Shown in pieces: positions 47,601-55,459 of a stretch of 64,000 nt of DNA. The notes under the pieces were generated by a model that was given only the letters and a program-made list of their open reading frames with translations, was not told the DNA's origin and did not search any database. The DNA is taken from NCBI RefSeq assembly GCF_013359815.1, contig NZ_JABMCF010000031.1, positions 1-64,000 of the forward strand, read 5' to 3'. The DNA is from Curtobacterium flaccumfaciens (lineage in GTDB: Bacteria > Actinomycetota > Actinomycetes > Actinomycetales > Microbacteriaceae). Positions within the stretch are counted from its first letter, which is position 1. Each line of letters opens with the position of its first letter. The translations under genes were made by a program, and so were the position numbers.

Positions 47601-50532
47601 CGTCCTGCAGAACGACTCCGACCCGGAAGGCGGGCAGCTGACCGTCGCGCAGGCCGAGCCGACGGCCGAGGACGTCACCGCCAAGGTCCTCCGGAAGCAG
47701 CAGATCCGCGTCACGCCGCCGGAGTCGGCGAAGAGCGGTGACTTCGCGGTGCTCTACACCGTCGCGAACAGCAGCGGGGGGTCGAGCACGGCCTTCCTCA
47801 CGGTGACCGTCGACCCCGACGCCCAGCCGCTCCGGCCCGAGGTCGACGACACGACCCTCGACCTGCAGGACATCCTGCACCGGCAGAGCGTGACCGTCGA
47901 CGTGCTCGACAACGTCTTCTTCGCCGAGGGCACCGCGGCCGACCTCCGGGTCGGGGTCGTCCCCGGCTACGGCGACACCGCGACGCCCACCGACGACGGC
48001 CGCATCACCGTCCGGTTGACCGACGACTCGCAGGTGATCCCGTTCTCGGTCGCCCGGGCCGACCACCCGGACATCGTCTCCTACGGCTTCATCAACGTGC
48101 CGGGCTTCGACGACGCCCTGCCGCAGATCAACCGCAGCGCCGGTGCGGTCACGGTGAAGAGCGAGGCCACCGTCCGCATCCCGCTGCAGGACTTCGTGGT
48201 GACGGCGAACGGCGAGACCGCGAAGATCACCGACCGTGGCACGGTCAAGGCCACCCACGCCAACGGGCAGAGCCTGGTGGTGGACTCGTCGACGCTGCAG
48301 TTCACGTCGTCGAAGCTCTACTACGGCAAGGCGTCGATCTCGTTCGAGGTCACCGACGGGTCGTCGGCGAACGGCGGCAAGGGCCGCGTCGCCACCCTCG
48401 TGCTCCCGATCACGGTCACGCCCCGGTCGAACCAGCCGCCGGCTTTCACGGGATCCTCGGTCGAGATGCAGCCGGGCGAGACGCGCAAGATCGACCTGAC
48501 GAAGCTGACCGACTACCCGTACCCCAGGGACCTGCCCGAGCTCCGGTACTCGATCGTCGGCCGGCCCGCCGCGGGGACGACCGCGTCGATCGCGAAGCAG
48601 CAGCTCACGATCTCGGTCGCCGACACCGCGAAGAAGAACACCACCGCGTCGATCGGGATCGGTGTCGCGGACGACGCCAACACCGGTCGCGCCGGCACCG
48701 TCACCGTCGGCGTCGTCGCCTCCACCCGTCCCGTTGTCCAGCCCGGTGCCGACCGGTCGGTGACGAAGCGCGGGGCGACCACCACCATCGACGTGCTCAC
48801 GAACGACCAGCCGACCAACCCGTTCCCGGGTGAGCGGTTGCGCGTCGTGAACATCCGGGGTCTGTCCGGCGGGCTGCCGAGCGGCGTCACCGTGACCCCG
48901 AGCGGTGACCGCACGCGCCTGCAGGTGTCGGTCGCCGACACCGCGAAGCCCGGCGACGCCCACCTGCAGTACCAGGTGGCGGACGCGACGAACGACCCCG
49001 ACCGGTACGTCTGGGGCGACGTCACGATCTCGGTGCAGGACGTCCCGGACGCTCCGGGTGCACCCACCCGCACCGGCTCCTACGACGGCGGTCAGGTCAC
49101 GCTCACGTGGTCGACTCCGCAGGGCAACAACTCGCCCATCACGGGCTACCGGGTCGTCGGGACCAACGGCGTCTCGAAGAACTGCGGGACCGCGACGGTG
49201 TGCACGCTGACCGGACTCGACCCGAAGGCGTCGTACCGGTTCCAGGTCGTGGCGACCAACGCGATCGGTGACTCGAAGCCCTCGTCCCGCTCGGGTCCGA
49301 TGAGTGCGGACTTCGTGCCGGCACCCCCGAAGGGCATCACGGTCACGCCGAGCAAGGCGACACCGAACCAGCTCGACGTCAAGTGGGGCAAGGTGTCCGC
49401 GCCGAACAACGGCAGCGCGGTCGACGACTACATCGTCACGATCGAGGGCCCGGGCCTGTCGACCACGCGGCACACCGGTACCGCCACGAACACCTCGTTC
49501 ACCGGCGCCCAGAGCGCTGCCCAGTACAAGGTCACCGTGTCCGCTCGCAACGACGCCGACCGCAACGGCACCGTCGTGCAGTGGAACTCCGCGTCCGCCA
49601 CCGGCAGTGCCGTCGGGACACCGGGCGTCCCGACGCTGAACGCGTCGCGTGACGTGTCGCCCGGGCGGACCAACGTGTCGCTCAGTGCGGCCGAGAACGA
49701 CTGGGCCGGGGGCGGTCGAACGCTCACGATCGTTCGGTACCCGCCCGGGGCGAACATCCCGAACGGTTGCTCGACCACTGGTTCGGACAAGCGCTGGGAC
49801 GGCGGCAGCGCCAGCGACACGCTGAACTCGAACGGCAACTTCCAGTACGTCGCGCTTGCCGACAACGGTCTGTTCTGCACGCCGAGCCGTGCGGCGTCCG
49901 TGCAGGGGTACTCCGCCCCGGGGACGGCGTCGGCCGACATCGGCGTCGAGCGGTTCAGTGAGGACGACGGAACGTACGCGATCCGCATCCGGAACCCTCG
50001 GGCCCAGCCGAGCCCCAACGGATCGATCGACCACTACGCCTACTCGGTCAACGGCGGCGGCCTCGTGTCCTTCGGCGGGAACGGCTCCTGGGTCACCGGT
50101 GCCGCGTTCGGCTCGACGGTGAGCGTGACCGTGGTCGCCTGCGCGGACGGCACGTCCAACTTCTGCGGGGACGGCTCCACGGTGGGCGGGCTGCGCCCGG
50201 TGCAGACCCGTGCCACGCTGCCGGATTCTGTGACGGCCGGGACACAACTGGCGGTGACTGCGCCGCCGCAGAACGCCGGGCTCCAGCCGACCGGCTACCG
50301 CGTCGTCTTCTGCGCCTCGCGGTACTACCAGCTCTGCGGAGAGGGCACGGTCTACGCGCCGGACGCCCTGCCGACGGTCGAGGACGCACCGCTCTCGCGC
50401 TACGTGTACGTCGCGGCGATCGTCGACGGCCACGAGGACCCGAACCCGCCGAGCGCGTCGATCGATGCGGCACCCGAACCGGAGCAGCCCGCTCCCGAGC
50501 AGCCCGCCCCGGAACCCGCTCCAGGCGGCTGA
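44659..50532 (+). CDS. Giant Ig-like/FN3 repeat cell-surface protein
   Basis: 1957 aa; GTG overlaps the kinase stop. Layout: one N-terminal membrane helix (about aa 14-36), a ~300-aa beta-rich, propeller-like region, then many Ig/cadherin-like modules recognisable by Asp-rich turns (LNDYDPNGDP, ADPDGDPV, LDNDTQPEGEP, IDPDGDSV, QNDSDPEGG; about aa 390-1450). Two FN3 domains follow (from about aa 1463 DVPDAPGAPTRTG and aa 1553 PAPPKGITV), then a further ~350 aa and a Pro/Glu tail (PEPEQPAPEQPAPEP). There is no LPxTG signal, so it probably stays anchored by the N-terminal helix with the body outside. The Asp-rich turns suggest calcium binding. It is the likely effector of the neighbouring kinase/phosphatase pair. 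Confidence 0.9.
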   Translation: MIRALLAKHRSAAVTTGASVLVAAVVATTAIVSTGYHTQRVDLGDGTVWVPSAEYGAVGRANTGILQLNTAVETASDDLSLLQRGSTVYSVDETKGTVARVDVADATVGDAITLPAGAPQVFFAGDTAVIGNADTGELWATPANDLAEFDASAKADLTLGADTVFDASDGHVAVYSAKTGTASLVDVGTTLTVAERWKVDMDRGDDFQVATFDGHLAVLDRTSGALSVDGRTVELGDRVGSSPALQRSSDSTAQVTVAGTAGLVRVSDSGTVDATALQVAGRAARPYVDGSCTYAAWAGGQAIDTCDGNALQRLASTGGTSELQILHNGDTVVANDPTSGRSWAIDRSGQLIDNWADLIKQDDEQQQEQVSDDDPEVDKDQKPPVAVDDELGARPGRTTSLPVLLNDYDPNGDPIIVSEVGAISKSAGRVAIVGDGQRLQVTLSSRATGTVTFPYTITDGNGGSDTATVRISVRPDSQNEAPRQVRDTSADVVQNGHVVSNVLGDWADPDGDPVYLESATASNGDRVSTTPDGLLDFRNDSGRTGERSVQLVVSDGRADGRGAVTVRVAKQGTVPLRADPFPVSGYAGKAFTVEPLDHVRGGNGTVTLTSVSSASGLTVTPSYDAGTFRVQGERAGDHQLEYTVTDGVKTSSGIVRVTVLAPPDASTAPITTPKTVFVNTLSTKDTDVTATDIDPAGGVLLVTALDGPPRGSGVQASILDQHTVRVTLTAPLDGPVSFGYTETNGLASSPGTITVVEIPKPDRIQPPVAQPDSATVRVGDVANIDVLDNDTQPEGEPLTLQPELVQNVPGDGGLLFVSGDHLRYLAPKTPGNYTAVYRVAGPDGQYADAAVSISVRERDAATNNPPVPQTVTARVVAGSSVRVSVPLNGIDPDGDSVQLVGVGSNPDKGSVSDVASDALTYEAGDYSAGTDEFTYTVVDALGARATGTVRVGIAPRAEQASNPVAEADHVTIRPGGSVTVRVLQNDSDPEGGQLTVAQAEPTAEDVTAKVLRKQQIRVTPPESAKSGDFAVLYTVANSSGGSSTAFLTVTVDPDAQPLRPEVDDTTLDLQDILHRQSVTVDVLDNVFFAEGTAADLRVGVVPGYGDTATPTDDGRITVRLTDDSQVIPFSVARADHPDIVSYGFINVPGFDDALPQINRSAGAVTVKSEATVRIPLQDFVVTANGETAKITDRGTVKATHANGQSLVVDSSTLQFTSSKLYYGKASISFEVTDGSSANGGKGRVATLVLPITVTPRSNQPPAFTGSSVEMQPGETRKIDLTKLTDYPYPRDLPELRYSIVGRPAAGTTASIAKQQLTISVADTAKKNTTASIGIGVADDANTGRAGTVTVGVVASTRPVVQPGADRSVTKRGATTTIDVLTNDQPTNPFPGERLRVVNIRGLSGGLPSGVTVTPSGDRTRLQVSVADTAKPGDAHLQYQVADATNDPDRYVWGDVTISVQDVPDAPGAPTRTGSYDGGQVTLTWSTPQGNNSPITGYRVVGTNGVSKNCGTATVCTLTGLDPKASYRFQVVATNAIGDSKPSSRSGPMSADFVPAPPKGITVTPSKATPNQLDVKWGKVSAPNNGSAVDDYIVTIEGPGLSTTRHTGTATNTSFTGAQSAAQYKVTVSARNDADRNGTVVQWNSASATGSAVGTPGVPTLNASRDVSPGRTNVSLSAAENDWAGGGRTLTIVRYPPGANIPNGCSTTGSDKRWDGGSASDTLNSNGNFQYVALADNGLFCTPSRAASVQGYSAPGTASADIGVERFSEDDGTYAIRIRNPRAQPSPNGSIDHYAYSVNGGGLVSFGGNGSWVTGAAFGSTVSVTVVACADGTSNFCGDGSTVGGLRPVQTRATLPDSVTAGTQLAVTAPPQNAGLQPTGYRVVFCASRYYQLCGEGTVYAPDALPTVEDAPLSRYVYVAAIVDGHEDPNPPSASIDAAPEPEQPAPEQPAPEPAPGG

Positions 50533-50601
50533 CGCCCGCCCGACCTGCCCCGACCCTCCCGCCGCCGCACACCTCCCGCCACGACCGAAGGACCACCCCG
50601 C

Positions 50602-51573
50602 ATGAGCATGACCCCGGAGCAGGCCACCTGGTTCGCCGACGTCGCAGGCCGCATCGTGACCAACGTCGAGCAGGTGCTCCTCGGGAAGACGTTCGTGATC
50701 CGCCTCGCGGTCACGGCGATGCTCAGCGAGGGGCACCTGCTCCTCGAGGACGTCCCCGGAACGGGCAAGACGAGCCTCGCCCGGGCGATGGCGCAGAGCG
50801 TGCAGGGCAGCACGAACCGCATCCAGTTCACCCCCGACCTGCTGCCGGGCGACATCACCGGCATCAGCGTCTACGACCAGCGGACGCAGGAGTTCGACTT
50901 CCACCGCGGGCCGGTCTTCGCGAACATCGTGCTCGCCGACGAGATCAACCGTGCGAGCCCGAAGACGCAGTCCGCGCTGCTCGAGGCCATGGAGGAGTCC
51001 GCGATCACGGTCGACGGCGTCAACCACCGTCTCGTCGCTCCGTTCATGGTCATCGCGACCCAGAACCCGATCGAGCAGGCCGGCACGTACCGTCTGCCCG
51101 AGGCGCAGCTCGACCGCTTCCTGATGAAGACGTCGATCGGCTACCCGGACCACGCCGCGACGGTGAAGATCCTCGAGACCTCGTCGGCTCCGTCGGCGTC
51201 GGTCCCGCTGGCGAGCGTCGTACCCGCCGCGACCATCACCGAGATGGCCGCCCTGGCGCGCACCGTGCACGTCGACGCGGTGATCGCCGACTACGTCGCG
51301 CGCTTGGTGGACGCGACCCGCTCGGCGAGCGAGGTCCGGCTCGGCGTCAGCGTCCGTGGGGCGATGGGCCTGATCCGTGCCTCCCGTGTCCTCGCGGCGC
51401 TGAGCGGTCGCCACTACGTCACGCCGGACGACGTGAAGGCACTGGCCGTCCCGGTCCTCGCGCACCGCCTGGTGCTCGACGCCGAGGCCGAGTTCGACGG
51501 CGTCAGCGCGCCGAGCGTCATCGCGCAGCTCCTGGTGGAGACCCCGCCGCCCGCCGACCGAGTCACGACGTGA
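50602..51573 (+). CDS. MoxR-family AAA+ ATPase
   Basis: 323 aa. Walker A LLLEDVPGTGKTSLARA (about aa 50), Walker B NIVLADEINRASPKTQSALLEAMEE, sensor 1 MVIATQNPIEQAGTYRLPEAQLDRF, and the C-terminal lid. These ATPases act as chaperones for membrane or metal-binding client proteins and are usually encoded with DUF58 and transglutaminase-like genes, as here. GAAGGA precedes the ATG; the stop overlaps the next GTG (GTGA). Confidence 0.95.
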   Translation: MSMTPEQATWFADVAGRIVTNVEQVLLGKTFVIRLAVTAMLSEGHLLLEDVPGTGKTSLARAMAQSVQGSTNRIQFTPDLLPGDITGISVYDQRTQEFDFHRGPVFANIVLADEINRASPKTQSALLEAMEESAITVDGVNHRLVAPFMVIATQNPIEQAGTYRLPEAQLDRFLMKTSIGYPDHAATVKILETSSAPSASVPLASVVPAATITEMAALARTVHVDAVIADYVARLVDATRSASEVRLGVSVRGAMGLIRASRVLAALSGRHYVTPDDVKALAVPVLAHRLVLDAEAEFDGVSAPSVIAQLLVETPPPADRVTT

Positions 51574-52985
51574 CGGACCGCCGGCCCGTCTCCACGCGCT
51601 CGCGCCGTCCGTCCTCGACGCGGTCGCGTCGTGGCACGACGGCGTACGAGCGCACGGGGACGGTCACCGGCATGACCAACGTCCGGACGCGCATCGTCGG
51701 CGACCGCGAGGGCGTCGCAGCGGATGCGGTCATCGGGATCGTCCGGCTCTGGGCAACGGCCTGGAGGCTCGTCCTGCGTCTCTGGGGCGAGGTCTCGTCC
51801 GTCGTCACCGGGCTCGGGTGGACGGTCGCCGCCCTGACGCTCGTCGCGTTCGTGACCGGCTACCGGTTCGGCCTGCGGGAGATCGTCGTCGTCGGGTTCG
51901 CCGGCGCCGTGCTCGCTGTGGTCGCCGCGGTGGCGTTGATCGGCCGGTCGCGGCTGGCGATCCGGATGCGGCTGCCGCAGCACCGTGTGGCGGTCGGCGA
52001 CGACGCCGGCGTGATCATCACGGCTGAAAACCCCACGCGTCTGCCGTCGGTGCCGACCACGGTCGAGGTGCCGGTCGGATCCGGCCTGGTCGACGTCGCG
52101 ATCCCGGCCATCGGGCCGCACGGCACCTTCGAGCGGGAGGTCCCGGTCCCGACGCTCCGCCGCGGGGTGCTCGACGTCGGTCCCGTGACGGGCGTCCGCG
52201 CCGACCCGGTGGGACTCGTCCGCCGCGAGCTGGTCTGGACCGCCCGTGAGCAGGTCATCGTGCACCCGCGCACCATCGCGATCCCGTCGACGAGCACCGG
52301 CCTGGTGCGCGACCTCGAGGGGCAGGCGACGACGGACCTGTCACCCGCGGACATCGCCTTCCACGCCATCCGCGAGTACATGCCCGGCGACGATCCGCGC
52401 ACCATCCACTGGAAGTCGACCGCCAAGTCCGGCGCGCTCATGGTCCGGCAGTTCGAGGACACCCGTCGCTCGCACCTCGTCGTCGCGCTCGGCATCGCCC
52501 GCGGTGAGTTCGCCGACGACGAGGAGTTCGAGCTCGCAGTCAGCGCGGCCGCCTCCCTCGGGGCGCGGGCGATCCGCGACGGCCGTGAGGTCTCGGTCGT
52601 GGTGTCGCAGCGCACGCCCGAGTTCGCGAAGCGTGCCGTGTACGCCGTGCGGACGCTCCCCACCGTCACGCCGACGCGCCTGCTCGACGACTTCGCCTCG
52701 GTCGGCCTCGCCGTCGCGTGCCTGCCGATCGCCGAGGTCTCCCGGATCGTCGGGAGCGACACCGAGGGCATCTCCGTCGCGTTCCTCGTGGTGGGGTCGA
52801 CCGTCGGCCTGCCCGCGCTCCGACTCGCCGCCACGCGGTTCCCCGTCGGGGTGGAGGTCGTCGCGGTGATCTGCGAGCCCGAGGCCCAGCCGCGGTTCCT
52901 GCGCGTCGCGGGTCTGACGGTGATGACCATCGGCTACCTGGACGACCTCCGGCACGCCCTGCACCGATCGGCGTCGGCAGCATGA
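51570..52985 (+). CDS. DUF58 (VWA-like) membrane protein
   Basis: 471 aa. A basic, Arg/Ser-rich N-terminus (about aa 1-25) precedes two transmembrane helices (about aa 80-130, containing VVTGLGWTVAALTLVAFVTG). The DUF58 signature YMPGDDPRTIHWKSTAKSGALMVRQFED lies near aa 270, and a von Willebrand A-like fold follows. Standard partner of MoxR ATPases. GTG overlaps the MoxR stop and its stop overlaps the transglutaminase-like ATG, so the three are tightly coupled. Confidence 0.92.
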   Translation: MTDRRPVSTRSRRPSSTRSRRGTTAYERTGTVTGMTNVRTRIVGDREGVAADAVIGIVRLWATAWRLVLRLWGEVSSVVTGLGWTVAALTLVAFVTGYRFGLREIVVVGFAGAVLAVVAAVALIGRSRLAIRMRLPQHRVAVGDDAGVIITAENPTRLPSVPTTVEVPVGSGLVDVAIPAIGPHGTFEREVPVPTLRRGVLDVGPVTGVRADPVGLVRRELVWTAREQVIVHPRTIAIPSTSTGLVRDLEGQATTDLSPADIAFHAIREYMPGDDPRTIHWKSTAKSGALMVRQFEDTRRSHLVVALGIARGEFADDEEFELAVSAAASLGARAIRDGREVSVVVSQRTPEFAKRAVYAVRTLPTVTPTRLLDDFASVGLAVACLPIAEVSRIVGSDTEGISVAFLVVGSTVGLPALRLAATRFPVGVEVVAVICEPEAQPRFLRVAGLTVMTIGYLDDLRHALHRSASAA

Positions 52986-55459
52986 GCGCCGCACCCGTGA
53001 CCAACCCGGCCCCGGCCGCGGACCGGGCGAGACGTTCGACCCGGCGTTCCGACCGGCGCGACGCACGGCGGCTCGTGCCGTTCCGGCTCGCAGGCGGCAC
53101 ACTGGCGGTCTGGCTATTGCTGGCCGTCGCGAGCACGTCCTGGTGGCCGGTGTACCGGGACGGCACGATGATCACCGCCGCGGTGACCGCGATCGTCATC
53201 GGGACGGTCGTCGCGCTCCTCGGCACCCTGTTCCGGCTCCCGACGGCCGTCGTGGCGGTCGCGACCGTCGCCGCCTTCACGCTCACCGGCGTCCCCGCTG
53301 CCGTGCCGAGTCAGGCCAACGGCCTGCTGCCCACCGGACGCGGACTCCTCGACCTCTTCGCCGGCGTCGCCCTCGGCTGGAAGCAGCTGGTGACCATCAG
53401 CCTGCCGGTGGGCTCCTACGAAGCGCTCCTCGTGCCCTACTTCGTGACGCTGCTCGTGGCGGCGGTGACCGCCGTGAGCGTGGCGACCCGCGCCTCCAAG
53501 CAGGAACTCGCGAGCATCCCGGCACTGGTGCTCTTCGCGGTGGGGGTCGTCGTCGGGCCGAGCCGACTCGACACGTCGATCGTGACGGCGGTCGTCCTGG
53601 TCGGCCTCGCCCTCGTCTGGGCGCTGACGGTGCGGCACGCGCGTCGCGCCGTCGCGGTGGCGGCCACCATTGGTGCACGCGTGCCGGTCGCGCGGTCGAT
53701 CGTCCGCCCCGCCCTCGTGGGAACCGGCACCATCGTGGCCGCGGCGGTCGTCGCGACCGGACTCGGCCTGGTGGCACCTCCGTCGGGTGAGCGCACCGTC
53801 GCACGCACCGACGTCGTGAAGCCGTTCGACCCACGCGACTACGTCAGTCCGCTCAGCGGGTTCCGCGCCTACGAGGAGTCCACCGCCTCCGACGCGACCC
53901 AGCTCCGGGTGACCGGCCTGCCCGAGGGCGGGTTCGTCCGCATCGCGACGCTCGACACCTACGACGGCGTCGTCTACCGCGTCGGTGGGACCGATGGCTC
54001 CGCCGGCTCGGGCACCTTCGAACGGGTACCGACCGCGGTCGACGTCCGTGGCGTCCGGGGCACCACGGTCGACGTCGGCGTGACGGTCGACGGGTACCGC
54101 GGTGTGTGGCTGCCGACGGTCGGTGACCTGGAGCGCGTGGAGTTCACCGGGCAGGACGCCGACGACGAGCGCGGCGCCTTCTTCTACAACGGGTCGACCG
54201 GTACCGGCGCCGTGGTCGGCGGAGTGGAGGACGGCACCTCCTACGACCTGACGGCGGTGCTGCCCGACCAGCCGACGGAACGGCAGCTGGCCACCGCACG
54301 GCCGGGGAGCGCCGCCGTGCCCACCGCACGGGACGTCCCCGACGCCGTGCGCGACACCGTGGAGTCCACGACGAAGGACGTGTCGGCACCGGGTGCGAAG
54401 CTCCTCGCCGCGGTGCAGTCGCTGCAGCGGAACGGGTACGTCAGCCACGGTGTCGGCGACGACCGGCTGAGTCGGTCCGGTCACGGTGCCGACCGTGTCC
54501 AGGAGCTCCTCACCGCACCCCTGATGATCGGGGACCAGGAGCAGTACGCCGTGGCGGCTGCACTGATGGCGGACGAGATCGGGTTCCCGGCACGGGTCGT
54601 GATGGGCTTCACGGCCGGGGGAGACTCGGGCCGCGACGGCACCGCAGCGCGTGGCGGGACGACGACCTTCCGTGGGTCCGACGTCACGGCTCGCATCGAG
54701 GTGGACACCGCGCAGTGGGGATGGGTGATGCTCAACCCCAACCCCGAGGTGCGCGAGATCCCGAACGAGCAGCAGCAGACCCCGCAGCCGGTCACCCGAC
54801 CGGAGACGGTGGTGCCGCCGCCCCCGGTCGACCGGCAGGACCAGGACCAGCAGACGCCGCCGGAGAGTGACCGGAACACGCCGCCGGTGCAGCCGCTCTG
54901 GCTCCAGATCCTGCTCGCGGTGCTGCCCTGGGCCCTCGGGACCCTCGGCGTGGTCGCGCTCGTCCTGCTGCCGTACGCCGTGATCGTGCTGCTGAAGCGA
55001 CTGCGGCGCCGCCGACGGCGGAACGCCACCACGCCCCGCGGCCGCATCGTCGGCGCCTGGGACGAGTACCGCGACGCACTGCTCGACCGCGGGCACGACG
55101 TGCGGCAGGCAGCAACCCGACGCGAAGCCGTGGTCGGTGCACCGGGTGACGGCGGCACCGGACTGGCGGCGCTGGCCGACCGTGCGGTGTTCGGTCCGAG
55201 TGACGCCGACCAGACCACCGCCGACCGCATGTGGGCGGCGACCGACGACGCGATCGGTTCGCTCCGGACGGGGCGGACCCGGCGGGAGCGGTTCCGCACC
55301 GCCGTCTCGCTCCGGTCCCTGCGGGGAACGGGACGCCGTCCGACGGCACGGTCCCGTCGGAGGACCGACCGCCAGGCTGCGTCGGGGCGCGGCGACTACG
55401 ATGTCCAGAGGCCGGACGAGCGTCGTGGACGGCCGAGTGAGGACAGAGGCACCACGTGA
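52982..55459 (+). CDS. Transglutaminase-fold (TgpA-like) membrane protein, catalytic triad lost
   Basis: 825 aa. Seven or so N-terminal transmembrane helices (to about aa 265), an extracellular region with a transglutaminase-like core (about aa 450-590), one more membrane helix (about aa 638-665) and a cytoplasmic Arg-rich C-terminus. The core motif usually containing catalytic Cys reads IGDQEQYAVAAALMADEIGFPARVVMGF, with Gln519 in the Cys position. The usual HxWVEV reads TARIEV (His to Thr), and the following DPTP reads NPNP (Asp to Asn). All three triad residues are therefore replaced, pointing to a binding or scaffold role rather than cross-linking. ATG overlaps the DUF58 stop. Confidence 0.88.
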   Translation: MSAAPVTNPAPAADRARRSTRRSDRRDARRLVPFRLAGGTLAVWLLLAVASTSWWPVYRDGTMITAAVTAIVIGTVVALLGTLFRLPTAVVAVATVAAFTLTGVPAAVPSQANGLLPTGRGLLDLFAGVALGWKQLVTISLPVGSYEALLVPYFVTLLVAAVTAVSVATRASKQELASIPALVLFAVGVVVGPSRLDTSIVTAVVLVGLALVWALTVRHARRAVAVAATIGARVPVARSIVRPALVGTGTIVAAAVVATGLGLVAPPSGERTVARTDVVKPFDPRDYVSPLSGFRAYEESTASDATQLRVTGLPEGGFVRIATLDTYDGVVYRVGGTDGSAGSGTFERVPTAVDVRGVRGTTVDVGVTVDGYRGVWLPTVGDLERVEFTGQDADDERGAFFYNGSTGTGAVVGGVEDGTSYDLTAVLPDQPTERQLATARPGSAAVPTARDVPDAVRDTVESTTKDVSAPGAKLLAAVQSLQRNGYVSHGVGDDRLSRSGHGADRVQELLTAPLMIGDQEQYAVAAALMADEIGFPARVVMGFTAGGDSGRDGTAARGGTTTFRGSDVTARIEVDTAQWGWVMLNPNPEVREIPNEQQQTPQPVTRPETVVPPPPVDRQDQDQQTPPESDRNTPPVQPLWLQILLAVLPWALGTLGVVALVLLPYAVIVLLKRLRRRRRRNATTPRGRIVGAWDEYRDALLDRGHDVRQAATRREAVVGAPGDGGTGLAALADRAVFGPSDADQTTADRMWAATDDAIGSLRTGRTRRERFRTAVSLRSLRGTGRRPTARSRRRTDRQAASGRGDYDVQRPDERRGRPSEDRGTT

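Noticed and set aside
46903..51465. ~1500-codon open frame antisense to the giant Ig-like protein
   Set aside because: Arg/Gly/Asp-rich shadow translation, no motif, no ribosome-binding site; the sense strand has clear Ig/FN3 and MoxR sequences.
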